Shown here in pieces: positions 9,585-17,431 of a stretch of DNA of 64,000 nucleotides. A model generated the notes under the pieces. That model saw only the letters and a list, made by a program, of their open reading frames with translations, searched no databases and was not told where the DNA came from. This DNA comes from Oleidesulfovibrio sp047973035 (GTDB lineage: Bacteria > Desulfobacterota > Desulfovibrionia > Desulfovibrionales > Desulfovibrionaceae): contig NZ_JBKEBF010000031.1 in NCBI RefSeq assembly GCF_047973035.1, positions 62,001 to 126,000 on the forward strand, in the 5' to 3' direction. Within the stretch, counting starts at the first letter, position 1. Each line of letters opens with the position of its first letter. A program made the translations under genes and the position numbers.

Positions 9585-12500
9585 TTATTTCTTCAGCAAC
9601 TCATGCAAAGATTTGCGGAACGTACGGTGCGTTACTCTTTTCATCTTGCCGGTACGGAACATCATCAACGGGATGGCCGCATCAGGCAACTTGAATACCT
9701 TACGAATGGCGGCATCTGCCTCTTCAAGTAACTGCACATGTTCAGGGTCAAACGCGTCCGGCCCTTCCAGCCGAATACGCAGATGCAACAGTGTCAGCGC
9801 TGCCAGCGGCTGGACAGAATAGCCCATATATTCCAGCGCGCACCACAGTCTGTTAAAAACGCGTCCTGCTTCGACAAACGTCTTTTCTTCAGTATCAGGA
9901 ATGCTCAGCAAACCTATGCCGCCGGAATGCATCACGGAAAGCCTGCCGAAAGTGGGGATGATTGCGGCAAGTTTCTTGTACTTCAGCAGCTTCTCCATCC
10001 GGCTCCATGGCTTAATAAAACGCATAAACAGCTCGCCTGCCACCCCTACCTGAAGGTTCTTCAACGGAAGGCCATCACCGTATGGTCCCTGCTGAGGCTC
10101 AAACCGAATATACTTCATAAGGTATTCATGCAGGTCCTTACGCTCAACACGCACCCTGTCCGCCTTGAACACTGCTTCAGCCAGAACAGGATAGTCTTCC
10201 AACCCTGAAAGCGGTTCACCTTTCAGCACGTTATCGAGTATCATCCTTCTCTTACGCCGTTTGGCAAGACGTTTTTCTTTCTCAATCTTTTTCTTTATAG
10301 CCACAACTTCCGCCACAGTTAATACAACGTCTGAGTTGCCTGCCGTGGCGTCTCCGGTTCGAGCAGAAGCATTTTTGTTGTCAGGGGAATCTTCAGGAAG
10401 CTTTTCCTCATCTACAAAATAATAATCCTGTGATGCCCACGCAAACATCGTCGGCAAAGAAACCATAGATTCCAGCCTGCTCCATACCTCATCAGGAACA
10501 GGCTCGACCGATAAAGGCTGCCGGTTGGTGCACCTGCGCCACAATGACGATTCGGCAATTTCAAACATAGGCACACCGCGCGGCTCCAGCTTGATTTCAG
10601 CCACGCAGTCCGGTTCTTTGTCTTCCGGTTCAAGGGTAATATTGCAATGCAGCCCTATCGCTCCTGCGGCGTATTCCATATTCTCCACAACTGCACCGCA
10701 AGACATCAGAGTTGCCACCTGAGCTACATTGAAAAATGAGTTATCAGCTTCTCTGTCTGCAAAAACTTCAATAGAATTTTCGCCGATACGGAACTTCCAC
10801 GGCTGGACGTTGTCCCCCGAGGGTGCCTGCATGCCTGCACGAATGATGAATTCAAAGGCTTCCTGCGAAATCAGTTCTCCGGCTTTACACATATCCGGCT
10901 GGTCAGGTTCGGCAGCGCCCGTTGGCTCCGGTGGGTAGAAAAAGGCTTTTGCGATGGCAAGCTTCATCTTCTGAAGAGGCGACTTCAAGCCGTAAAAAAG
11001 CCTGCTCTTCACCAGCTTACCTGTGCTCGGATCAAACTGTGTAAACTGAGGCACTGCCCGGGTCGGCTTTTTGCCAAGCACCACTTTCACAGCCTCTGTG
11101 GCTGCCATGCCGGTGCAGATGCGGCATGCGATATCCATCGACGGGCCGCGCTTGCCACGCATATCAACAAAACGGCGGTCAAGATATTTAACGTGAGTTG
11201 GACGGGGGGCCAGCCCCAAAGCGAAGTGGAAGAGCATATCTTCCATTTTCATGCCGTCATGAATGTCAAAGTAATCATCAAAGTTTTTACCACCCGGCAT
11301 AAACACCAGCAACGCACTGGAGTATCCCATAGGGCCGGCGGTAATAACGGGAATGCCCTTTTCAAGAGCCATGTTAAAAAGCTTTCTGCGTATATCCAGT
11401 GCAAAAAAGTCGATGCCGTCCACAACCACGTCAACATCTTCAAGAAATTCTTCCAGATTTTCGTCGTTGATCCCCTTCGGAAAGGTTTTCAACTCAAGAT
11501 ACGGGTTGATACCCAGCGCATATTCCACCATCACGTCCAGCTTTTCTCTGCCGAAAGCTGAAACAGTGGCCCCGTATTGCCTGTTCACGTTAACCGGTGA
11601 AAAGGAGTCAAACTCCGCCAGATTAAACTTGCCAAAACCTGTCCGCGCCAATGTGACCAGATGTTCTCCGCCCACACCGCCAAGCCCCGCAATTGCAACA
11701 CGCGAATTCAGCAGCTTGCGCTGTTCGGCATATTCAAGCAGCCCGAGATTCCTGCAAAAAGCCGTATCCGTGTAAACGTCACGGTCTTCCAGTTTCATAT
11801 TCTGCAGCATAATAGCAGGCGTTCTGACCTGCCCTGTCTTATCCTTGCGGATTCCTCCATGCTCATTGAATAAAGCTTGATGGTAAACCCTCTCAAGGTA
11901 ATCACGCTGTTCGTCTTCCAAAGAATCCAGCACCTCAGGACGGGCCCGCAACAGATGGTTTGCGGCATACGGGCTGAGCGGACTGTTTTTAGTAACAGAA
12001 TCAGGACCAAACGAAGGCTTTGCTCCGGGAAGAATAGTATTAGTGACTACAAAAAAGTGGTGCAGGTTAGTCTCAAAATCTTCCTCACCGTGTGGCACGC
12101 CGTATTCTTCTTTCAGTGAATCTTTGATGGCGCGAACGTCAATTCTGAGCGCGACAGCAGGAGCACCTACCTTTTCATAAAACCGCTCTTCGCCATAAGG
12201 CTTGAACAGCATGAGGTTGGTGTAAAAACGCACATGCTTCGGGTTGACCATTACAACCAGATCGTCCGCACCTGACAGTTCGGCATAGCGCATGATGGCT
12301 TTAGCAAGAAAAACCATCATGTTTGACCATCTGCGCCGCCGCTGTGTTACCAGTGCGCCCACCTCCACAACGTTACGGTCGGCCTGACGCAGCTCGTCAA
12401 TTTTATCTTTAAATACCGCGTCAATAGGCAGGCCAAACTCAGGTGTGTCAGGAATATAGGTTACGGTACTGAGCACCTCAAGATAGCTTTTAAATATAAA

Positions 12501-12731
12501 AACTGCGGTCTTGGGCAGCAGACTCCATGCATTGAAAAACAGCCCGGAAGGGTGTTCCTGCGTGTACCCTGCACGGCGGTACTCATCATATACAAGACCG
12601 AAGGCGCCGGAGTACTCTTCAAGCGTTTCTGCAACCTTAATGGCCGGTTTATCCAGATCGCCAAGCTTGCAATCCAGCAAAGAAGATCGCTTGATTCGAA
12701 TAGTTCTACGTCTGTCTTTTCCTTCCAGCAT
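9585..12731 (-). CDS. Three-domain fusion: FeeM-like N-acyltransferase, E1/ThiF adenylyltransferase, nitroreductase
   Basis: A 1048-residue protein with three enzymes in one chain. Residues 35-215 resemble GNAT-fold N-acyl amino acid synthases and exosortase-associated acyltransferases (VYDEYRRAGYTQE, the EVGALV segment, VNPKHVRFYTNLMLFKPYG). Residues 325-560 are an E1/ThiF fold with GLGGVGGEHL, an acidic strand end EFDSF, NVNRQ, REKLDVM and VVVDGIDFF. Only one CxxC (CRIC, about 538) is seen, so the usual zinc site is incomplete. Residues 620-1035 form a nitroreductase-like flavin domain (APSGDNVQPWKFRI) interrupted at 805-835 by a Lys/Arg-rich coil. Start ATG at 12731 has GGAGAG upstream; GTG at 12737 is the alternative. 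Known relatives of these domains modify amino acids or peptides; the substrate here is unknown. Confidence 0.85.
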   Translation of the reverse strand: MLEGKDRRRTIRIKRSSLLDCKLGDLDKPAIKVAETLEEYSGAFGLVYDEYRRAGYTQEHPSGLFFNAWSLLPKTAVFIFKSYLEVLSTVTYIPDTPEFGLPIDAVFKDKIDELRQADRNVVEVGALVTQRRRRWSNMMVFLAKAIMRYAELSGADDLVVMVNPKHVRFYTNLMLFKPYGEERFYEKVGAPAVALRIDVRAIKDSLKEEYGVPHGEEDFETNLHHFFVVTNTILPGAKPSFGPDSVTKNSPLSPYAANHLLRARPEVLDSLEDEQRDYLERVYHQALFNEHGGIRKDKTGQVRTPAIMLQNMKLEDRDVYTDTAFCRNLGLLEYAEQRKLLNSRVAIAGLGGVGGEHLVTLARTGFGKFNLAEFDSFSPVNVNRQYGATVSAFGREKLDVMVEYALGINPYLELKTFPKGINDENLEEFLEDVDVVVDGIDFFALDIRRKLFNMALEKGIPVITAGPMGYSSALLVFMPGGKNFDDYFDIHDGMKMEDMLFHFALGLAPRPTHVKYLDRRFVDMRGKRGPSMDIACRICTGMAATEAVKVVLGKKPTRAVPQFTQFDPSTGKLVKSRLFYGLKSPLQKMKLAIAKAFFYPPEPTGAAEPDQPDMCKAGELISQEAFEFIIRAGMQAPSGDNVQPWKFRIGENSIEVFADREADNSFFNVAQVATLMSCGAVVENMEYAAGAIGLHCNITLEPEDKEPDCVAEIKLEPRGVPMFEIAESSLWRRCTNRQPLSVEPVPDEVWSRLESMVSLPTMFAWASQDYYFVDEEKLPEDSPDNKNASARTGDATAGNSDVVLTVAEVVAIKKKIEKEKRLAKRRKRRMILDNVLKGEPLSGLEDYPVLAEAVFKADRVRVERKDLHEYLMKYIRFEPQQGPYGDGLPLKNLQVGVAGELFMRFIKPWSRMEKLLKYKKLAAIIPTFGRLSVMHSGGIGLLSIPDTEEKTFVEAGRVFNRLWCALEYMGYSVQPLAALTLLHLRIRLEGPDAFDPEHVQLLEEADAAIRKVFKLPDAAIPLMMFRTGKMKRVTHRTFRKSLHELLKK

Positions 12732-12875
12732 AAGCACTCTCCGGTCTGGCGGTTAGAAACGCGGCAATGCGTCGGGCCATACAGAATAAATTGAATAAAC
12801 CATATCAGTACAAGCAGGCAGGACAACAATACGTCAAACAAATATAACGCAACATATCACAGCAGCATACTTCAT

Positions 12876-12891
12876 TGGCACAATTGTCGCA
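12876..12891 (+). promoter_or_regulatory. Sigma-54 promoter for the RHH-PilZ gene
   Basis: TGGCACAATTGTCGCA matches the -24 element fully and the -12 element except one base, with correct GG-to-GC spacing. Predicted start of transcription is near 12903, 44 bases before the ATG at 12947. Confidence 0.65.
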
Positions 12892-12946
12892 AAGATTTAC
12901 TATTAAGCCAGCTAACCTTTTCGCTTATCCTGACGCACGGGGCATC

Positions 12947-13525
12947 ATGAGCAAAACAACTTCACAATTCTCGGTACAGCTTGATTCTGCTTCAGTAAAA
13001 ATTCTTGAGGGAATCTCCGAAACTATCGGGTGCACTCCCGAAAAGCTTGCGGCAGATATCATCCGGTCACACCTGAGCTCATATCAACACCCTGCTGAGC
13101 GGTCTGACAGAAGCAAACGTCTGTCACCCAGAAAATCTGTAAATATCACCGCTGCTATCAGTGTTCCCTGTGAAGATAACGTTCTCAGCTACCGCAAAGT
13201 CATCATCACAGATGTATCCCTTGGCGGTCTTGGCGGCGAAGTTACAGTTGAATACGAGGCACTTGGAAAAGCACTGGGTGCTGCAAAAACATTCGATATT
13301 CTGTTCGCCCTTCCTGGGACACAAGACTTACTCAGCTTTGAATGCCACCTGTCCCACAGCCGCATTAACGGCACATGCCGTTTCGGAGGAGCATTCATCG
13401 CCCCCTCAGGGTCTTCATTGAACAAACTCCTTGAACTTCTTGCCTCGCCCTGCACCGCCAACGATCACGACTCTACACAGTGTCGACAAAGGCAACACCT
13501 GTCGGTTTATCAAACAGATTCATAA
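12947..13525 (+). CDS. Ribbon-helix-helix/PilZ fusion protein (cyclic-di-GMP effector)
   Basis: A 192-residue protein. Residues 1-45 look like a ribbon-helix-helix DNA-binding fold: a short strand FSVQLDSAS, then two helices ending in LAADIIRSHLSSY. Residues 60-175 are a PilZ domain with the ligand motif RLSPR (RxxxR) and DVSLGGLGG (D/NxSxxG), so the c-di-GMP site appears intact. I chose ATG 12947 because the upstream extension from 12875 would overlap the sigma-54 promoter, and a GGGG ribosome site precedes 12947. It may be a c-di-GMP-responsive regulator, but DNA binding is inferred from the fold only. A paralogue lies at 16803. Confidence 0.78.
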   Translation: MSKTTSQFSVQLDSASVKILEGISETIGCTPEKLAADIIRSHLSSYQHPAERSDRSKRLSPRKSVNITAAISVPCEDNVLSYRKVIITDVSLGGLGGEVTVEYEALGKALGAAKTFDILFALPGTQDLLSFECHLSHSRINGTCRFGGAFIAPSGSSLNKLLELLASPCTANDHDSTQCRQRQHLSVYQTDS

Positions 13526-13737
13526 GTCGCTTTTTCTGCATATATCTCAACCCGTCATGCGCATGATTATGCTATAAGCATTGCCTGAGGCCAAAATCAT
13601 CGTACACAGGGCAAAAGCAAGGCATATGGTAACCAAATAGACCTTCAAGGTTCATGCCTAATATGGGAATTATCAAACACATTTTTCACTAGATAATCAT
13701 TTTTCATGCCGGATTTTCCCTGCTGGAACAACTACGT

Positions 13738-13763
13738 AAAAAAGCACCCGAGGGTGCTTTTTT
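13738..13763. terminator. Bidirectional terminator
   Basis: AAAAAGCACCC and GGGTGCTTTTTT form a tight hairpin between the convergent PilZ and activator genes. The 330-base gap 13526-13855 holds no other convincing feature. Confidence 0.85.
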
Positions 13764-13855
13764 CACTATAGCCGTTCTTCCGGCAGGTAGAACAAAATAC
13801 ATCCCAAAACAGCTTTCCGGTTACATGCCTGCAATGAGTGTAACCTGACAGAGGA

Positions 13856-15409
13856 CTAGTCAAGAATATTATGTTTACGATATAATTCATAAAGGCGTGC
13901 GCGGGAAAGGTTTGATACACGACAGGCCGTTTTCACATCTTGCCCTGTCACTTTCCGCAAAACGATCAGATAGTCCTTTTCAAACGAATCGGTAACCTCG
14001 CGTTTAGCCTCACGGAAAGATCCTAACGACCTAAGATGCGCCATACCCTTCTCATCATCTGCTGCGAAACATTCCGAGCAATGCGCAGCAACAGAAGCTG
14101 CAACTTCCCCCTCTGAAAACGGCTCGTTAGCCTCCGCAACAGAAACAACAAGCTGCTGTCGAGAAGCAAAAACTGTATTTTCTCTCATCACCGGAATAGC
14201 ACCATGCGACGATGCGGGACAGTGAGGTCTGTCGTTGTTGCTGTAATACGACCGCACGAGACGTGCATGAAGCTGAGGAGGCAGATGTTCTGTATAGATA
14301 ACCTCTTCCTCTGACGACATGGCAAAAGCGCTCTCAACCATGTTTACCAGCTCGCGTACATTTCCCGGCCAGTCATACGCTTTGAGCTTATCCAGAAACT
14401 CTGTGGACAGGCGTTTATCAGGCAATCCCGACTTACGGCATTGCTCTTTCACAACATGCTTCGCAATATGTAAAACGTCTTCACCGCGGTCCCGCAAAGG
14501 GGGCAAGGTAATTTTAAGCGTACGTAACCTGTACAACAAATCGCTACGGAACAATCCTTGTTCAACCATTTGCTGCAAGTTGCGGTTTGTCGCTGCAACT
14601 AATCTGAAATCACTGGAAATTTCTTTTCCGCCACCTACGGGGCGGAACCTGCGCTCCTGTAACACTCTCAGAAACTTTTTTTGCACAGAAAGAGGCAGCT
14701 CGCCTACTTCATCCAGAAACAACGTTCCGCCATCGGCATGTTTTACCAGACCGACCCTGTTACCGTCTGCACCGGTAAACGCTCCGCGCGAGTAACCGAA
14801 CAAAAGACTCTCTACCAGCGTTTCCGGCAAAGAAGCACAATCAACGGTAACAAGCTGCCCGTCCACACGCGGGCTGAGTTTATGGATAGCTTTGGCAAAA
14901 AGTTCTTTTCCGGTGCCTGTTTCACCTTCCAGCAACACACTGACATCGGAAGCGCGGGAGCGCATTATCAGATTAAAACAAGAGAGGATTTTGGAAGAAT
15001 TGCCCACAATACCGAAACGGTAAGGAGCCGCGCGACCTGCACCGGAAGCTTCGCGCACATATCCCATACGCCCCAGAAGAGTACGGATGGCACGAGGCGC
15101 GGAATGTTTTTCCATGTAGTTGAGGGCGCCTTCCAGCAATGCAAGTTCACCCAGCAGAGGGTCCCCTTTATCGGTGACAACCACCACTTCCGGAGAAGAA
15201 GCCAGCCGCTTGAAAGAGGCCACGCTGTGGTGTACCTCGGAAGCAAAGCTATCTTCCAGTATTACCAGATCAATGGGGCTCAGGCGGCACTTATCCAGAC
15301 ATTCAGCAACAGACCCTGCAACAGCAAGCTGGTGCCCGTCCGGTGCAAGTTCTGTTTCCAGAACTTTTATAAATTCCGGCTGCCTGTCGACAATCATGAC
15401 GTTCGCCAT
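13856..15409 (-). CDS. Sigma-54 activator (NtrC family) with atypical receiver
   Basis: Enhancer-binding ATPase that opens sigma-54 promoters. The 517-residue product has a receiver domain (1-115), an AAA+ domain (about 130-375) and a Fis-type helix-turn-helix at 477-515. The AAA+ domain shows Walker A GETGTGKE (162-169), the sigma-54 contact loop GAFTGA (209-214), Walker B GTLFLDE and the arginine-finger region. A linker of about 100 residues, unusually long, separates AAA+ and DNA-binding domains. In the receiver the phosphoacceptor position is E52 instead of Asp and the acidic pair is reduced to D8-R9, so phosphorylation is doubtful. Start ATG 15409 has GAGGGGG upstream. It is the obvious candidate to drive the three sigma-54 promoters nearby; relation to PrsR is inferred. 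Confidence 0.9.
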   Translation of the reverse strand: MANVMIVDRQPEFIKVLETELAPDGHQLAVAGSVAECLDKCRLSPIDLVILEDSFASEVHHSVASFKRLASSPEVVVVTDKGDPLLGELALLEGALNYMEKHSAPRAIRTLLGRMGYVREASGAGRAAPYRFGIVGNSSKILSCFNLIMRSRASDVSVLLEGETGTGKELFAKAIHKLSPRVDGQLVTVDCASLPETLVESLLFGYSRGAFTGADGNRVGLVKHADGGTLFLDEVGELPLSVQKKFLRVLQERRFRPVGGGKEISSDFRLVAATNRNLQQMVEQGLFRSDLLYRLRTLKITLPPLRDRGEDVLHIAKHVVKEQCRKSGLPDKRLSTEFLDKLKAYDWPGNVRELVNMVESAFAMSSEEEVIYTEHLPPQLHARLVRSYYSNNDRPHCPASSHGAIPVMRENTVFASRQQLVVSVAEANEPFSEGEVAASVAAHCSECFAADDEKGMAHLRSLGSFREAKREVTDSFEKDYLIVLRKVTGQDVKTACRVSNLSRARLYELYRKHNILD

Positions 15410-15521
15410 CACATCCCCCTCAGAAAACGGCATCGGCATGAACCGAGGCAGCCCGGCTATCTGTGAGTAGACCCGTGGCTTTCCGCCCTGCTTATGGCAG
15501 GTTGGCCTGTATCTCGGCTTG

Positions 15522-15651
15522 CGGGAAAGCAGTCCCGCATACAATAAACTACAAATAATATGGTGCTGAAAATACAGCGCATCCCCAGTAAGTCAATGAG
15601 GGCAATCCCGCATTTACAGACAGTCTGATATTACCAGACTCTGGCGGGATT
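15522..15651. other. Cluster of GCGGGA/TCCCGC inverted repeats upstream of the activator gene
   Basis: GCGGGA at 15521-15526 pairs with TCCCGC at 15533-15538. Further on, AATCCCGC (15604-15611) pairs with GCGGGATT (15644-15651) and encloses a second stem AGTCTG/CAGACT. No T-run follows, so this is not an ordinary terminator. The 356-base gap 15410-15765 holds nothing else I can support. Confidence 0.45.
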
Positions 15652-15765
15652 AGGCAAGCTGCGCGTTGTGGGAAGGGAGCCTGACACAAGCAATAGGGAC
15701 TCATGAACACTCTAACAGAGCTTGTTTACTTACTATTATAACAATGACAGGAAAAAATGCACAAT

Positions 15766-16746
15766 CTACTTCTGCCGTAGTATTTTTTCAAAATAGAGCT
15801 CCGCCCCTTTCTCACCGCTATCTATCAGGCGGGCTACCATATCTTTACTGATTGAAAAATCTGTAGTCCGGACCCCTAATGCTTCAATAAATACGGTCCG
15901 CTTCCAATCTGCTTCAGAAAGGAACGAACTGCATGAAACATCCGTCATAAACCCGATGATAGAACGCAGGTAGGCCCCGAATCCTTCAATATTGCCAGCA
16001 GGATGTTGCATCCTCGCTTCTTCATTGTCGCGGGTTTCCACCATAAAACCAAGCGTCGAAGGATTAAATACTTCGCCCGGAACGCCTCCCCCCATCATAA
16101 AGCCGGGAGACTCTGCCCCTTCAGGCGGCTTTGAGCCATTCATAAATTTTCTCTGATCAAACAGACTTATGGGGTAGTTCCATGTCACGCTTCCGTCGAC
16201 CAGAAGGTCGCCGCGGCTTCCGCGCATGGCTTTGAAAAAAAGAGGAATGCCCATTGAGATGCGTACAGCTTCCCACACAGGCAGTTCAGGAGTGGAATCT
16301 GCATCGAACAGTTCCGGCGATTGCAAAGTCAGGTTGGCACCAACTACAGTCAGGTCGCGATATTTTTCCGGCTGTGCGATAGCACGTTCACGCAGTTCGC
16401 CAAAGGTCAGTTGCGCATTGCCGGTAAGTACCTGTACATTTGACCGGACCCAGCGGCCCAGCACATCTCCTTTAAACCAGCCGTACTCTGTCAGTAGTCG
16501 CCTTATATCTCCACCAATCCATCCGGAAGTATCCATAAAGCGCTTAAAAGGCGTTCGCAGCACAATTTCCGCCATATCAGCAGGCGAAGCACCCAAGGCA
16601 AGAAAAGCAGCTGCCATAGCACCTGATGAAGCACCGGCAACCCGCCTGACAGGCAAGAGCAGTCCGTGGCGCTCCAAAACTTTCAGCGCACCGGCGTAGG
16701 CCACTCCTTTCACGCCGCCGCCCTTGAATACAAGATTGGTGTACAC
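15766..16746 (-). CDS. Patatin-like phospholipase
   Basis: Predicted lipid acyl hydrolase of the patatin family, 326 residues. The oxyanion-hole motif GGGVKG is at residues 9-14, the nucleophile elbow GASSGA (GxSxG) at about 38-43, and the catalytic Asp in DGSVTWNYP at about 183, so the Ser-Asp dyad is complete. There is no signal peptide, so a cytoplasmic or inner-leaflet role is likely. It follows the PilZ gene at 16803 by 56 bases on the same strand, and the pair is probably co-transcribed, which suggests lipid turnover linked to c-di-GMP signalling (inference). Confidence 0.9.
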   Translation of the reverse strand: MYTNLVFKGGGVKGVAYAGALKVLERHGLLLPVRRVAGASSGAMAAAFLALGASPADMAEIVLRTPFKRFMDTSGWIGGDIRRLLTEYGWFKGDVLGRWVRSNVQVLTGNAQLTFGELRERAIAQPEKYRDLTVVGANLTLQSPELFDADSTPELPVWEAVRISMGIPLFFKAMRGSRGDLLVDGSVTWNYPISLFDQRKFMNGSKPPEGAESPGFMMGGGVPGEVFNPSTLGFMVETRDNEEARMQHPAGNIEGFGAYLRSIIGFMTDVSCSSFLSEADWKRTVFIEALGVRTTDFSISKDMVARLIDSGEKGAELYFEKILRQK

Positions 16747-16802
16747 AGGCCGCTCCTTGCCAAAAATAAAACAATATCGCGTCGAAAAAGCTTACATCAA
16801 TG

Positions 16803-17312
16803 TTACACCGTTCCAGCAGTTGCGGCTATTGTATTCTCCACAAAAGTATGCAGGCCAGCCATACTGTCCCATTCCGCGGCCACCAATTGTGCGCCGATAT
16901 GCTGATGCACGCCCGCAGTATGCCTTAGGACCCTGCAGTGCAACAATACCGGCCTATTATTACCCGGCAAAGAGAACACCAGATCAAACACATCACCTTC
17001 TTTCAATGATGCGCCCCCTCCGTCATTCCTGCCAAGGTCGGGTTTCACACTTAATAGCACACCACCCAGCGATACATCTTCCACTGCAGCATGGGCAGTG
17101 GTTTCGCCGTCATACAACCGCATGCGGCCCCTTACGCCGACAGCAATTCGCGGAAATCTTCTGCGGTCTTCCATTGTCTGATTACTTTCGGCATCAACAG
17201 CATGTTGTATGGTCCGCGCCATCCAGGCAGGCGGGCTTAGCCCTTGCCTGCCGGCCGCTTTTTGCACCGCCCCCACCAGTTCGTCAGGTAAATCAAGACA
17301 AATTCTCCTCAT
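16803..17312 (-). CDS. Ribbon-helix-helix/PilZ fusion protein (second copy)
   Basis: A 169-residue protein. The N-terminus, MRRICLDLPDELVGAVQKAA, has the strand-helix-helix form of CopG/MetJ-type DNA-binding proteins (residues 1-42). The PilZ domain at 49-165 begins with RRRFPR (RxxxR) and has DVSLGGVLL, the two c-di-GMP contact motifs. Domain order and length match the product at 12947, so the two are paralogues separated by the sigma-54 activator and the phospholipase. A GGGGGTG ribosome site precedes ATG. Its promoter region is shared with the divergent GGDEF gene. Whether the RHH part binds DNA or mediates dimerisation cannot be told from sequence. Confidence 0.82.
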   Translation of the reverse strand: MRRICLDLPDELVGAVQKAAGRQGLSPPAWMARTIQHAVDAESNQTMEDRRRFPRIAVGVRGRMRLYDGETTAHAAVEDVSLGGVLLSVKPDLGRNDGGGASLKEGDVFDLVFSLPGNNRPVLLHCRVLRHTAGVHQHIGAQLVAAEWDSMAGLHTFVENTIAATAGTV

Positions 17313-17328
17313 GACTCACCCCCACGAT

Positions 17329-17344
17329 TGGTTTAAGTTTTGCA
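17329..17344 (+). promoter_or_regulatory. Sigma-54-like promoter for the CBS-GGDEF gene
   Basis: TGGTTTAAGTTTTGCA keeps the -24 GG and a perfect -12 TTGCA at correct spacing, but lacks the CAC of the -24 box. Predicted start near 17356, upstream of the ATG at 17432. Confidence 0.45.
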
Positions 17345-17431
17345 CTTTCTCTAATGTGGCCCGATAACAGTGTCTGCAAAGGACTTCTAATAGATAATAC
17401 TGCCATTTTCATGCCAGATGGGGGGATGGAA

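Noticed and set aside
12764..12779. Sigma-54-like sequence on the minus strand before the acyltransferase fusion gene
   Set aside because: TGGCCCGACGCATTGC has 11 instead of 10 bases between GG and GC, and sigma-54 does not tolerate this.
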